NCBI GenBank assembly: GCA_050249415.1
Contig: JBFWQO010000008.1
Coordinates: 62,001 to 126,000 of the forward strand
Direction of reading: 5' to 3'
DNA length: 64,000 nucleotides
DNA from: CADEFQ01 sp050249415
GTDB lineage: Bacteria > Pseudomonadota > Gammaproteobacteria > Steroidobacterales > Steroidobacteraceae
This document shows positions 54,232 to 63,141 of this stretch, in pieces. The notes below the pieces were generated by a model. It saw nothing but the letters and a program-made list of their open reading frames with translations, was not told the origin of the DNA and did not search any database. A program made the translations under genes and the position numbers. The stretch's first letter is position 1; each line of letters begins with the position of its first letter.

Positions 54232-56442
54232 ATGGCACAAACCGGCATTGCAATTTTCCTCGCGCTGATGGTCGCGACGGATGCGCGAGCGGCCGACGAT
54301 GCGAGGGCGGCCGATACGCTCGACACCGTCGTCGTGGTGGCGAGCCGCGCGCCCGAGCCGATCAGCCAGGTTGCGGCGAGCGTGACCCAGGTTGCGCGGG
54401 ACGACCTCGACCGCTACCTCGTGCGCGATCCGGCAGGACTCGTTCGCTACGTGCCCGGCATCGCCGTCATCGCGGATGCGAATCGTTTCGGTACGCGCGG
54501 CTTTTCGATCCGCGGGCTCGACGGCAATCGCGTGCGCATCCTCATCGACGGCATTGCCCTCGCCGACGACTACAGCATCGGGCAGTTCGCGTCGGCGGGC
54601 CGTGATCTCGTGGATCTCGAAGCGATCGAGCAGGTGGAGATCCAGCGCGGCCCCGCCTCGACGCTCTACGGCAGCGACGCGCTGGCCGGCGTCGTGGCCT
54701 TTCGTACCCGGGATCCGGACGACCTGTTGGCGCAAGGGCACGGCTCGCGGCAGATCGGGCTGCGCGGCGGCGGCGACAGCGTCGATCGCAGTCGGGCGCT
54801 CGCCGCCAGCTGGGCAGGCGATCTCGCCGAGGGCTGGCAGGGGATGGCGCTCGTTGCGCAGCGGCGCGGCCACGAAGTCGGCAATCGTGCCTGGCGTGCC
54901 GAAGACGGGCCGAACCCTGCCGACTATCGCCGGGAGAATCTGCTCGCGAAACTCGTGCGCGACTCCGGCGAATGGGGCCGTTACACGCTCACGCTCGACG
55001 CCGGCCGCGATGCGCGGCAGACCGCGGTCAACTCGCTGCGCTTCGGCAGCGGCCGGTTCGCCACGACCTACCGCCTCGACGCGGACGATACCCAGCAGCG
55101 CCGGCGCGCGAGTCTCGCCGGCGAATGGGCGCCGGCGCGCCCATGGTTGCAGTCGCTGTCGGCGCAGGCGTATGGGCAGTCGACCGACATCCGGCAGGAC
55201 AGCGATCAGTATCGCTTGCCCGATCGGGCCACGCCGTTCGAATCCCTGCGCTGGCGTCGCTTCGACTACAGCGCCGAAGCCGCCGGCATTTCGATCATCG
55301 GACAGGCCTCGCGCGACGACGACCGCCACGGGCAGCGGCACGTGTTCGGCCTCGATGTCTCCTCGACCCGCTACGAGGGCCTGCGCGACGGGCTCGAGAC
55401 CAACCTGGGCACCGGTGCGACGAGCACGGTGATCCTCGGCGAACTCATGCCGGTGCGTGATTTTCCGAACAGCACGGTCGAGAGCGCCGCGCTGTACTGG
55501 CAGGATGATATCCGCCTCGGAGCGCATTTCGCGCTGGTGCCCGGCGTACGCGCGGAATGGAATCGCGTGCGCGCGCACCCCGATGCGACCTATCTCGAAG
55601 ACTATCCCGACAGTGAGCCGGTGGATATCGACACCCGCCAGCTGACACCGCGACTGGCCGCGCGCTGGTCGCCGGGCGGCGGCCACGTATTGACGGCGCA
55701 GTATGCGCGCGGATTTCGCGCACCGCCCTTCGGCGACGTCAACATCGGCCTTACGCTGCCGATCTTAAATTATGAGGTGCGGGCCAATCCGGACTTGCGC
55801 CCCGAGCACAGCGAGGGAGTCGAACTCGGTTGGCGTTATGTGGGGCCGGGCGCCCGTGCCAGCTTCTCTGTCTACGAGAATCGCTATCGCGACCTGATCG
55901 AATCGCGGGTCAACCTCGGCATCGATCCGGTCACGCAGGCCCTCGTATTCCAGTCGGTGAACCGGGCCCGGGCCCGCATCCGCGGCATCGAGGCCGATCT
56001 GCTGTGGCGGTTGCCTGTCGCGCAGGGGCACGCGAACCGCTGGCAGCTGCGCGGGGCGCTGTCGTGGAGTGAAGGAGACGATACGCGCCGCGGGGAGCCG
56101 TTGAACACCATCGAGCCGCCCCGCACGACGTGGGGGTTGCAGTACGAAAGCGCGGCGCGGACCTGGGGCGTCGAGGCGGCTGTCGTCGCGGCATGGCGCA
56201 AGGAGCGCATCGATCAGGGCGGCACCGCGCTGTTCGCGGCGCCCGGTTTCACGAAGTTCGACCTGTACGGCTGGCTCGAGCCCCTGCCGGGCCTGCGAAT
56301 CAATGTGGCGCTGCTCAACCTGGCCGACCGCCGGTACTGGGAATGGAGCGCGGTGCGCGGTGTCGATGCCACCGAAGACAACATCGGCTTCCATACACAG
56401 CCCGGGCGCAGCATCGCGATCAACGTCGGGTTCGCCTGGTAG
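54232..56442 (+). CDS. TonB-dependent receptor, haem/haemoglobin-receptor type
   Basis: A 736-residue outer-membrane receptor. Signal peptide, TonB box region DTVVVVASRAPEPISQVAAS, plug with RGFSIRGLDGNRVRILIDGI and IQRGPASTLYGSDALAGVVA, and a beta-barrel ending SIAINVGFAW. The FRAP (GFRAPPFGDVNIGL) and NPDL (ANPDLRPEHSEGVELG) boxes typical of haem receptors are present, but no histidine lies between them, where known haem receptors have a ligand. Haem or another metal complex is the likely cargo. It shares a regulatory gap with nirS, whose product requires haem c and haem d1. Confidence 0.86.
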   Translation: MAQTGIAIFLALMVATDARAADDARAADTLDTVVVVASRAPEPISQVAASVTQVARDDLDRYLVRDPAGLVRYVPGIAVIADANRFGTRGFSIRGLDGNRVRILIDGIALADDYSIGQFASAGRDLVDLEAIEQVEIQRGPASTLYGSDALAGVVAFRTRDPDDLLAQGHGSRQIGLRGGGDSVDRSRALAASWAGDLAEGWQGMALVAQRRGHEVGNRAWRAEDGPNPADYRRENLLAKLVRDSGEWGRYTLTLDAGRDARQTAVNSLRFGSGRFATTYRLDADDTQQRRRASLAGEWAPARPWLQSLSAQAYGQSTDIRQDSDQYRLPDRATPFESLRWRRFDYSAEAAGISIIGQASRDDDRHGQRHVFGLDVSSTRYEGLRDGLETNLGTGATSTVILGELMPVRDFPNSTVESAALYWQDDIRLGAHFALVPGVRAEWNRVRAHPDATYLEDYPDSEPVDIDTRQLTPRLAARWSPGGGHVLTAQYARGFRAPPFGDVNIGLTLPILNYEVRANPDLRPEHSEGVELGWRYVGPGARASFSVYENRYRDLIESRVNLGIDPVTQALVFQSVNRARARIRGIEADLLWRLPVAQGHANRWQLRGALSWSEGDDTRRGEPLNTIEPPRTTWGLQYESAARTWGVEAAVVAAWRKERIDQGGTALFAAPGFTKFDLYGWLEPLPGLRINVALLNLADRRYWEWSAVRGVDATEDNIGFHTQPGRSIAINVGFAW

Positions 56443-56502
56443 GCGTGGAACCGGGCGATCCCCGGCCGGTCTCACCGGGTTCAGCCCCGGGCGTGGAGCG
56501 GC

Positions 56503-57150
56503 ATGGACACTCGATCGCGCAGGTGCCTGAGGCAGGTCATTACGGGGGCGGTCGTCGTCGGCGCCCACCTGCTCGTGCTGCTGCTCGCGACGCGTGAGAT
56601 TCGTTCACGCAACGCCCGCGCGACGCAACCTGCCGTGGTGGTCACGTCTATCAGGTGGAGCGAGCCGCTATCGGAAGCACGACAACGACGCGGTGGTGCG
56701 ACGACCCCGGCTGCGCGCCTGCTGGTGCCGGTAGCGCCGCGCGTCCAGCCCCTGCCGGCCGTACCGCAACCAGCCGCTCCGCCTGCCGCGGCACCGTCGC
56801 GCGACTGGCACGGCGCAGCCCGGGAAGCCGCGCGCGCGGCGATCGATGCCGCGCCTCCGCCACCGCGGCCCTTCGGCGTACAGCCGCAGACACCCTATCG
56901 CGAATGCGGGGAACGCAAGTCCTTCGAGTGGAACCCCGAGCCGGGGCGTGGCGGTTTTGCGGCCGGCCTGCCTTACGTGCGACTCGGGAAGCGCTGCGTC
57001 GTGGGGCTCGGGTTCTTCGGGTGCGCGATGGGTGAGTTACCGAAGGCCAATGGCGAGTTGCTCGACGACATGGACGCGCCGGAGCGCGACAGGAGCTCGG
57101 TCCCGCGGCTCGACGACTGCCTGCGCCCGGGCGTGGCGCCACTGCGGTAA
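56503..57150 (+). CDS. Hypothetical protein with N-terminal helix and proline-rich region
   Basis: A 215-residue protein I do not recognise. One hydrophobic helix (TGAVVVGAHLLVLLLA) lies at residues 14-29, followed by an alanine/proline-rich stretch (residues ~70-125, with APPAAAP and APPPPRPFG) and a C-terminal part with four cysteines (YRECGERKSFEW, KRCVVGLGFFGCAMGEL, RLDDCLRPG). The layout of an inner-membrane helix plus Pro-rich spacer recalls TonB, but the C-terminal TonB fold is not evident. It follows the haem-type receptor by 60 bases in the same direction. Confidence 0.72.
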   Translation: MDTRSRRCLRQVITGAVVVGAHLLVLLLATREIRSRNARATQPAVVVTSIRWSEPLSEARQRRGGATTPAARLLVPVAPRVQPLPAVPQPAAPPAAAPSRDWHGAAREAARAAIDAAPPPPRPFGVQPQTPYRECGERKSFEWNPEPGRGGFAAGLPYVRLGKRCVVGLGFFGCAMGELPKANGELLDDMDAPERDRSSVPRLDDCLRPGVAPLR

Positions 57151-57220
57151 ACTGCGCGGGAACATCGCGCGATGACCGCGCATCCAATGCGCCGGATTTC
57201 AGTGCGCCAGACCGGGAATC

Positions 57221-57643
57221 ATGAACGCTCCTGCCTTCAGTACCTTTTCCGCGATCGCCGAGTTTTTCGTCACCGCCGGCGTGTTCTACATCGTGCTGCG
57301 CAGCCGGGCCCGCAAGGGCTTCGCGTGGCAGCTCGCCACGGCGCTGATCATCTTCGAGTTCTCGGTCAACATGATGTACATGATCTTCCGCATGCGGGAG
57401 GTGTCGGCGGGTGAGGAGATGGCGAGCACGCCGCATCCGCTCGCGCCGTTCATGGCGGCGCACGGCATCCTGTCGCTGCTCGTGTTCCTGCTGCTCGTCG
57501 TGTATTCGTATCTCGCGTTCGTCGCGCAGAAGCGTGGCGCGCATTTCTTCGCCGACCACCCGGCGATCACCTGGTCGTTCCTCGGGCTCTGGACGCTCAG
57601 CGTGGGATCGGGCTGGGCGCTGTACGCGATCAATTACCTGTAA
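57221..57643 (+). CDS. Small four-helix membrane protein
   Basis: A 140-residue membrane protein with about four helices: FSAIAEFFVTAGVFYIVL, QLATALIIFEFSVNMMYMIF, HGILSLLVFLLLVVYSYLAF and ITWSFLGLWTLSVGSGWALY. One His-containing helix start (FMAAHGILS) could be a ligand site. It is unassigned; DUF420-like proteins have a similar size. It overlaps the convergent cytochrome-b-like gene by 14 bases. Confidence 0.72.
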   Translation: MNAPAFSTFSAIAEFFVTAGVFYIVLRSRARKGFAWQLATALIIFEFSVNMMYMIFRMREVSAGEEMASTPHPLAPFMAAHGILSLLVFLLLVVYSYLAFVAQKRGAHFFADHPAITWSFLGLWTLSVGSGWALYAINYL

Positions 57644-58163
57644 TCGCGACCACGAGGCCGACGAGCGCCACGACGGTGGCGCCGACGACCAGCCGGCGCA
57701 CCGCGGCGCGCGCCTGCCGCGTCTCGCCCTCCGTCGCACGCGTCACGGTGAGCACAGCGGTGAGCGTCAGGTGCGCCGAGACGAGCAGCACGAATACGAA
57801 GCCGAAGAAGATGTGCGCGAGATCGACGATCGTGTAGGCGCGCGTACCCGGCTCGAGGGGCAGCACGAGCGGCAGCCCGGTGAGCACGGTGCCGCAGACC
57901 ATGAAGAAGGAATGCAGGCCCACGCGATAGTGCGTGAGCTTCGCGTGTTCACGGACCCGCTGCCAGTGGCGCCACTGGTAGAGGGCGTAGGGCACGAGCG
58001 CCACCATGGCGATGAGCCAGTGGACGAGCACCCAGTATTCGCGGCGGGCGCGCGGCATGCCGAAAAAGAGCAGCACCGAGCCCGACAGCAGCGCAAAGAG
58101 CAGGGCGCCGAGCGTGACGAGGATGAGCGGGGAACGCCAACGTTCGATGCGGGTGGGGGGCAT
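57630..58163 (-). CDS. Small membrane protein, cytochrome b561-like
   Basis: A 177-residue protein with four membrane helices (SPLILVTLGALLFALLSGSV, WLIAMVALVPYALYQW, SFFMVCGTVLTGLPLVLPL, LAHIFFGFVFVLLVSAHLTL, with another near the end). Histidines sit at VHWLIAM, GLHSFFM, LAHIFFG and SAHLTL, a spacing that could hold two b haems. I infer a small electron-transfer cytochrome b. The ATG at 58163 is preferred over a start at 58214 because the upstream residues are low in confidence. It would fit electron supply near the nitrite reductase. Confidence 0.7.
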   Translation of the reverse strand: MPPTRIERWRSPLILVTLGALLFALLSGSVLLFFGMPRARREYWVLVHWLIAMVALVPYALYQWRHWQRVREHAKLTHYRVGLHSFFMVCGTVLTGLPLVLPLEPGTRAYTIVDLAHIFFGFVFVLLVSAHLTLTAVLTVTRATEGETRQARAAVRRLVVGATVVALVGLVVAITGN

Positions 58164-58230
58164 CGGCGAAGGATGGCGGCGAACGCACCGGCGCACAATC
58201 GGGAGTGTCCGCATCCGTTACAATTCGTCG

Positions 58231-59721
58231 ATGACTTCGCACCTGCCCGAGGCGCAGCTGCGCGAGGCGGTGCAGCTCGAGCGCGCCGGTCGCGTGCCGG
58301 AGGCGATCGCCGCCTACGAACGGCTGCTCGCGGCCCATCCGGCATTGCCCGAGAGCTGGTTCAACCTCGCTGTCCTGCGGCGCAAGGCGGGGCGGTTCGA
58401 TGCGGCGCTCGCCGCCTATCGCGAGGCACTCGATCGCGGCGTACGCGAGCCCGAGGAAGCGCATCTCAATCGCGGCGTCATCTACGCCGATCACCTGCGC
58501 CAGGACGCGGCGGCCGAGCGCGAGCTCGCGGCTGCGCTCGCGCTGAATCCACGCTACGTGCCCGCGCTGCTCAATCTCGCGAACCTGCACGAGGATCTCG
58601 GTCGGCGTGAGGCGGCGCTCGCGACCTACGAGCGCCTGCTCGGGATCGATGGCCACCATCCGGAAGCGCTCGCGCGCTACGCCTCGTTGCAAGGCGCGGG
58701 TGACGCCGCCGACCCGCTGATCGAGCGCCTGCGTGCGGCGCTCGCGGGCGCCCGCGACGACGCAGCCCGGGCGAGCCTCGGCTTCGCGCTCGGCAAGCTG
58801 CTCGATGAATGCGGCGCGTACGACGAGGCATTCGAGGCGTATGCCGCCGCCAATCGCGCGAGTCGCGCCAGCGCCGGCGTGCGCGGGCCGTTGTATGACC
58901 GTGCCGCTGCCGCCTCGGAGACCGACGCCCTGATCGCGGGGTTTTCGACCCCTGTGCGCACCGGGCACTCGCGCGATCCCGCTGCCGCACCGACTGACAC
59001 CCCGCGGCCGCTATTCATCTGCGGCATGTTTCGTTCCGGCTCCACGCTCGTCGAACAGGTGCTCGCCCGCCACCCGCAGGTCTGCGCTGGCGGGGAACTC
59101 GATCTGCTGCCCGCGATCGTTCGCGAGCAACTCGCGCCGTATCCCGCCGCAATCGCGCGGCTCTCGCCGGAGCGACGCCGGGCGCTCGCCGCGCAGTATC
59201 TCGACGGGCTTGCCCGGCGCTTCCCGGGCGCTGCGATCGTCACCGACAAGCGGCCCGACAACTTCCGCCACATCGGGCTCATCAAGGTGCTGTTCCCCGA
59301 GGCGAGAATCGTGCACACGACACGCAATCCGCTCGACAATTGCCTCTCGATCTGGTTCCTGCACCTCGACCCGCGCATGGGTTATGCCCTCGACCTGATG
59401 GACACGGGCCACCACTACGCCGAGTATCGCCGCCTGATGGCGCACTGGCGGGCGCGGTACGACAGCGACATCCTCGATGTCGATTACGACCAGTTGGTGC
59501 GCGCACCGCGCGAGTCGATCGGGCGATTGCTCGCGTTCTGCGGGCTCGCATGGGACGAGGCCTGTCTTTCGCCGGAGCAGTCGACCACAGCGGTGAAGAC
59601 CGCGAGCGTGTGGCAGGTGCGCCGCCCGATCCATCGCGACTCGTCGGGGCGCGCGGCCCATTACGCGCGGCCACTCGCGCCGCTCGCTGCGTGGTTGAAA
59701 GCACAGGGCATCGATCGATGA
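58231..59721 (+). CDS. TPR-sulfotransferase fusion protein
   Basis: A 496-residue protein. Residues ~1-230 are tetratricopeptide repeats (AIAAYERLLAAHPALPESWF and ALATYERLLGIDGHHPEALA). Residues ~265-496 are a sulfotransferase domain with the 5'-phosphosulfate loop FICGMFRSGSTLVEQVLARH and 3'-phosphate region IVHTTRNPLDNCLSIW. TPR-sulfotransferases resemble tyrosylprotein sulfotransferases in layout; in bacteria they modify surface molecules or proteins, mostly uncharacterised. It overlaps tadA by four bases and looks separate from the catabolic sulfotransferases. Confidence 0.88.
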   Translation: MTSHLPEAQLREAVQLERAGRVPEAIAAYERLLAAHPALPESWFNLAVLRRKAGRFDAALAAYREALDRGVREPEEAHLNRGVIYADHLRQDAAAERELAAALALNPRYVPALLNLANLHEDLGRREAALATYERLLGIDGHHPEALARYASLQGAGDAADPLIERLRAALAGARDDAARASLGFALGKLLDECGAYDEAFEAYAAANRASRASAGVRGPLYDRAAAASETDALIAGFSTPVRTGHSRDPAAAPTDTPRPLFICGMFRSGSTLVEQVLARHPQVCAGGELDLLPAIVREQLAPYPAAIARLSPERRRALAAQYLDGLARRFPGAAIVTDKRPDNFRHIGLIKVLFPEARIVHTTRNPLDNCLSIWFLHLDPRMGYALDLMDTGHHYAEYRRLMAHWRARYDSDILDVDYDQLVRAPRESIGRLLAFCGLAWDEACLSPEQSTTAVKTASVWQVRRPIHRDSSGRAAHYARPLAPLAAWLKAQGIDR

Positions 59722-60179
59722 GCACCCGCGACGACACGTATTTCATGGAGCGGGCCATGGCGCTCGCGGCGCAGGCCGAGGCGCTGGGCGAGGTGCCGGT
59801 CGGCGCCGTGGTCGTGCGCGGTGACGATGTCATCGGTGAGGGCCACAACCGGCCGATCGAGGCGCGCGACCCGAGCGCGCATGCCGAGATCGAGGCGCTG
59901 CGTGCAGCGGGCCGTTTCCTCGGCAGCTACCGGCTCGTCGATACGACGCTCTACGTCACGCTCGAGCCGTGCCTCATGTGCGCGGCCGCGATCGTGCACG
60001 CACGCGTGCGGCGTGTCGTGTTCGGAGCGTGGGATCCGAAGGCGGGCGCGGCGGGCAGCACGATCGACGCCTTCAGGCTGCCGGCGATGAATCATCGTGT
60101 CGATGTGTTCGGCGGCGTGCTCGAACGCGAATGCGCGGAGCGCCTGGCGCGGTTCTTCGCGGCGCGGAGGAGCGCATGA
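59718..60179 (+). CDS. tadA: tRNA-specific adenosine deaminase TadA
   Basis: A 153-residue cytidine-deaminase-fold enzyme that makes inosine at position 34 of tRNA-Arg(ACG). The zinc site is HAEIEAL near residue 56 with the catalytic Glu, and PCLMCAAAI (PCxxC) near residue 86. It starts in an ATGA overlap with the TPR-sulfotransferase and ends overlapping the LOG gene start (ATGA). tadA near mltF is the order seen in Escherichia coli and supports a gammaproteobacterial origin. Confidence 0.95.
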   Translation: MSTRDDTYFMERAMALAAQAEALGEVPVGAVVVRGDDVIGEGHNRPIEARDPSAHAEIEALRAAGRFLGSYRLVDTTLYVTLEPCLMCAAAIVHARVRRVVFGAWDPKAGAAGSTIDAFRLPAMNHRVDVFGGVLERECAERLARFFAARRSA

Positions 60180-60742
60180 GCGCAATCCGCAGCATCTGCG
60201 TCTATTGCGGTTCGAAGATGGGCGCATTGCCGGCGTATGCCGAGGCCGCTGCCGCGCTCGGTACCGGCCTGGCGCACGAAGGCGTGACGCTCGTCTACGG
60301 GGGCGCGAGCGTCGGGCTCATGGGCATCGTGGCCGATGCGGCGCTCGCGGCGGGTGGGCGCGTCGTCGGTGTCATTCCGCGCATCCTCATGCGCGAGGAG
60401 CTCGCGCACGGCGGGCTCGCGGACCTCGTCGTCACCGAATCGATGCAGGAGCGCAAGGCGAAGATGGCCGAATTGTCCGACGCGTTCATTGCGTTGCCGG
60501 GCGGCATCGGCACGCTCGACGAGTTGTTCGAAATGTGGACCTGGGCGCAGCTCGGCCTGCACGCCAAGCCCTGTGCGCTCGTGAATACGGCCGGGTACTA
60601 CGACCCGCTGGTCGCGTTCCTCGACCGGGCGGTGCAGGCAGGCTTCCTGCGACCCGCCGTCCGCTCCCTGCTGCGGGTCGTCGCCGAGCCCGCGCCGGTG
60701 TCGGGAATCTTTACAGGCCCCTGGCTGCGGCACAGCGGTTAG
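60176..60742 (+). CDS. LOG-family protein (TIGR00730)
   Basis: A 188-residue Rossmann-fold protein. The signatures SICVYCGSK near the start, YGGASVGLMGIVADAAL, and PGGIGTLDELFEMWTWAQLG (the PGGxGTxxE motif) identify the family. Many members cleave nucleoside 5'-monophosphates (LOG, cytokinin-type phosphoribohydrolases), and bacterial ones act on AMP. It overlaps tadA by four bases, so it belongs to the same operon. Confidence 0.92.
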   Translation: MSAIRSICVYCGSKMGALPAYAEAAAALGTGLAHEGVTLVYGGASVGLMGIVADAALAAGGRVVGVIPRILMREELAHGGLADLVVTESMQERKAKMAELSDAFIALPGGIGTLDELFEMWTWAQLGLHAKPCALVNTAGYYDPLVAFLDRAVQAGFLRPAVRSLLRVVAEPAPVSGIFTGPWLRHSG

Positions 60743-60747
60743 ACCGC
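60735..60747 (+). terminator. Small hairpin at the end of the LOG gene
   Basis: GCGGT (60735-60739) and ACCGC (60743-60747) form a five-base stem with the stop codon as its loop. A GTTTTT tract follows about nine bases later. The stem is short, so a weak intrinsic terminator is the most that can be claimed. Confidence 0.3.
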
Positions 60748-60846
60748 AACTCGTTGTTTTTACAGATGAGTCTGCGGGTGGTGCGGAACTTGCTTCTTAC
60801 CATGCGCGGACCGTGTAACCCGTGCCCGCCAGGGGAAGGAAACAGA

Positions 60847-61335
60847 ATGACCAGAAAGTTCAGACTCGCACTTGCCGCGCTTGCCATTGCCGCCTCGGGC
60901 GCCGCGCACGCGGACTACATCGACCTCGGCACGGTCACTGCGCCGGAAACCGTCCACTTCGGCAACGGGTGGCTTTTCGCCCCGGAGAACTTCGCCGACG
61001 AATTCGGATTCGACCTCACGAACAACGCGGACGTGTACGGTCTCATCGTCGAGGGTGACTGGTGGCTTGGCGCCACCGACGTGCAGCTGGTCGCGCTCGC
61101 GTCGAACACGTATTTCGACTTCGACTTCTCACCGGGCCACTTCTCGTTCTCCGGCCTCACGGCAGGCGCGTACTCGCTGTTCGTGGCCGGTAATGCGGCC
61201 GGCCTGCTCACGGGCTACAGCGGCACCATGCGCTTCGTCGCGCAGGCGACCCGCGTTCCCGAGCCGAGCACACTCGCGCTGCTCGGCCTCGGTCTCCTCG
61301 GCATGGTCCTCGTGCGCCGTCGCGCGCGCACCTGA
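60847..61335 (+). CDS. PEP-CTERM sorted protein
   Basis: A 162-residue exported protein: signal peptide (LALAALAIAASGAAHA), a beta-rich middle region (YLIDLG..., FAPENFADEFGFDL), and the PEP-CTERM tail VPEPSTLALLGLGLLGMVLV followed by the basic RRRART. Such tails are recognised by exosortase (EpsH/XrtA) for anchoring to the cell surface or exopolysaccharide. No exosortase gene is in the window. The ATG follows a GGGGAAGG site. Confidence 0.9.
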   Translation: MTRKFRLALAALAIAASGAAHADYIDLGTVTAPETVHFGNGWLFAPENFADEFGFDLTNNADVYGLIVEGDWWLGATDVQLVALASNTYFDFDFSPGHFSFSGLTAGAYSLFVAGNAAGLLTGYSGTMRFVAQATRVPEPSTLALLGLGLLGMVLVRRRART

Positions 61336-61358
61336 TCGTTCCTGATCCCCGCTGCTGC

Positions 61359-62795
61359 TCACTGCGTCGCGACTTCCGTCGCGGTCGCGGCGGGCAGCAG
61401 CGGCGTTTCAGCCTGCAGTACCGTTTCGATCGACGGCAGCGTCTGCCACTCGAGCACGCTGTAGTACTGCCGCACCCTGCGCTCGAACTGCACGGGTTCC
61501 CAGCCGCGCGCGTAACCGCGCTTCGCCTGCAGGTACCAGCCTTCCTGCGCGAGTAGCGGCAGGTTTTCGCGTACGTCCGACCAGCGATCGGGATTGCCGC
61601 CGCGGCGCTGCGTGAGCACGCGCGCATCCTCGAGGTGCCCGTAGCCGACGTTATAGGCCGCGAGTGCCATCGATGTGCGGTCCGGCTCGCGAATGCGCGC
61701 AGGAATCTTGTCGCGCACTGCGATGAAGTAACGCGCGCCGCCGCGGATGTTTTCGCGCGGATCGAACGGATCCTCGACGCCGACCGATGTGGCGGTTTCC
61801 GGCATCAGCATCATCACGCCGAGGGCGCCGTTCGGCGAACGTGCATTGCGGTCCCACTGCGATTCCTGGTAGCCGATCGCCGCGAGGAGCCGCCAGTCGA
61901 CCCTGGTTTCGAGGGCGGCTTCCTCGAACCATGGGCGCAGGAGGGGCAGCCGCGATTCGATGCGGCCGCGAAAGTCCCGCGCCATCGCGAGCTGCAGGCG
62001 CGGTGAGGGCTCGACCGGCGCGAGCGCCGCAGACGCGACCACCTGGCGTGCGGTCTCGCTGCCGAGCCAGGCGTCGATCGCGGTGCGCAAGGCATTCGAG
62101 CGCCGCCGCACGACCCACTGCACGGGTCGCGAGTTCGCGAGCTCGAATGCCGACAGCAGCTCCGGATACGCCTGATGGATGTAGCTGAAGGAGGCCGCAT
62201 CGACGATCGTGATGTCGGCGTCGCCGGCCGCGAGTACGTCGAGCGGGCGATTGACGGCGTCGGCCCGCAATTCCTCCCACACGAGCGCGTGACCGATGCG
62301 ATCGCGCAGGGTGCGGAGCACGTCGGCCTGGGGGCTGTCCGCCTTCACCACGATGCGGCGATGGGCGAGTGCCGCGACCGACTTCGGGCGCACTGCGCCG
62401 CGCGCGTAGATCACGAGCTGCGAGACCTGGTCGTAATTGCGCGAGGGCAGCGCGAAGCTGCGCCAGGGACCGCGGTAGGTGATGAGCGCAGCGGCCACGT
62501 CGGCCTCGCCCGTGCGCAGCGCTTCGAGCATCTGCCACTCATTCTCGTAGGGGGTCATCGCGAGGCGCACGCCGAGGGTGCGCGCGAATCCGCTCGCGAG
62601 CTCGTACTCGAGCCCTTCCGCGCCCTGCGCACCCTGGTACCAGGTCGTCGGCAGGTTCAGCGTTGCGACGCGCAGCTCACCGCGCGCGCGGATCTGCTCG
62701 AGTGTCGAGGGCGGCGCCGTACATTGGGCGAGCCCGACGAGGGCGGCCAGCACACTGAGGACCCGCCAACGCCACGGGCCACCGACGTGGCGCAT
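61359..62795 (-). CDS. mltF: Membrane-bound lytic murein transglycosylase F
   Basis: A 478-residue lipoprotein. The N-terminus ends in the lipobox LAQC (Cys near residue 25), residues ~30-260 are a solute-binding (SBP_bac_3) domain starting RARGELRVATLNLPTTW, and residues ~285-440 are the SLT domain with the catalytic Glu in AIGYQESQWDRNARSPNGA and the GVMMLMPETATSVG and AAYNVGYGHL motifs. It cleaves the glycan strands of peptidoglycan at the outer membrane. It is convergent with the PEP-CTERM gene. Confidence 0.95.
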   Translation of the reverse strand: MRHVGGPWRWRVLSVLAALVGLAQCTAPPSTLEQIRARGELRVATLNLPTTWYQGAQGAEGLEYELASGFARTLGVRLAMTPYENEWQMLEALRTGEADVAAALITYRGPWRSFALPSRNYDQVSQLVIYARGAVRPKSVAALAHRRIVVKADSPQADVLRTLRDRIGHALVWEELRADAVNRPLDVLAAGDADITIVDAASFSYIHQAYPELLSAFELANSRPVQWVVRRRSNALRTAIDAWLGSETARQVVASAALAPVEPSPRLQLAMARDFRGRIESRLPLLRPWFEEAALETRVDWRLLAAIGYQESQWDRNARSPNGALGVMMLMPETATSVGVEDPFDPRENIRGGARYFIAVRDKIPARIREPDRTSMALAAYNVGYGHLEDARVLTQRRGGNPDRWSDVRENLPLLAQEGWYLQAKRGYARGWEPVQFERRVRQYYSVLEWQTLPSIETVLQAETPLLPAATATEVATQ

Positions 62796-62946
62796 CGAGC
62801 CACCTCTCGCGGGAAAACTTCCGCTAGAATAGCAAGCTCGGCGGAAGCGCTGACGGGATATCCCGCGCGCTTCCGGGCCCGGTTACGAGGCAGGTGACAG
62901 GGCCGAAAGTTCGCGTAAATTCAATAAATTACGCCTGAGAACTCCC

Positions 62947-63039
62947 GGAGAGGTACCGAAGTGGTCATAACGGCGCCGACTCGAAATCGGATGGTCGGTT
63001 AATCCCGGCACGTGGGTTCGAATCCCACCCTCTCCGCCA
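62947..63039 (+). tRNA. tRNA-Ser (CGA anticodon)
   Basis: A 93-base class II tRNA with a variable arm. The acceptor arms GGAGAGG (62947-62953) and CCTCTCC (63029-63035) pair fully; the loop CTCGAAA gives anticodon CGA, reading serine codon UCG; the T arm contains GGTTCGAATCC. The 3' CCA is encoded (63037-63039). The AT-rich stretch just upstream (62918-62932) could be its promoter. The 3' end is repeated 100 bases downstream. Confidence 0.92.
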
Positions 63040-63141
63040 ATTCAAAGTACCAGTGGTCGGTGGTCCCTGACGGGACTATCGCGGCGAGCGTGACGCTGCC
63101 GCGCGCGAAGCGGCGCGGCACATCCCACCCTCTCCGCCAAT
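63022..63141 (+). repeat. 20-bp direct repeat of the tRNA-Ser 3' end, candidate att site
   Basis: ATCCCACCCTCTCCGCCAAT occurs at 63022-63041, spanning the tRNA 3' end, and again, identically, at 63122-63141, exactly 100 bases downstream. Repeats of this kind arise when an integrase recombines at a tRNA gene and restores its 3' end. It supports past island integration here; what lies between them is short and shows no gene. Confidence 0.72.
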
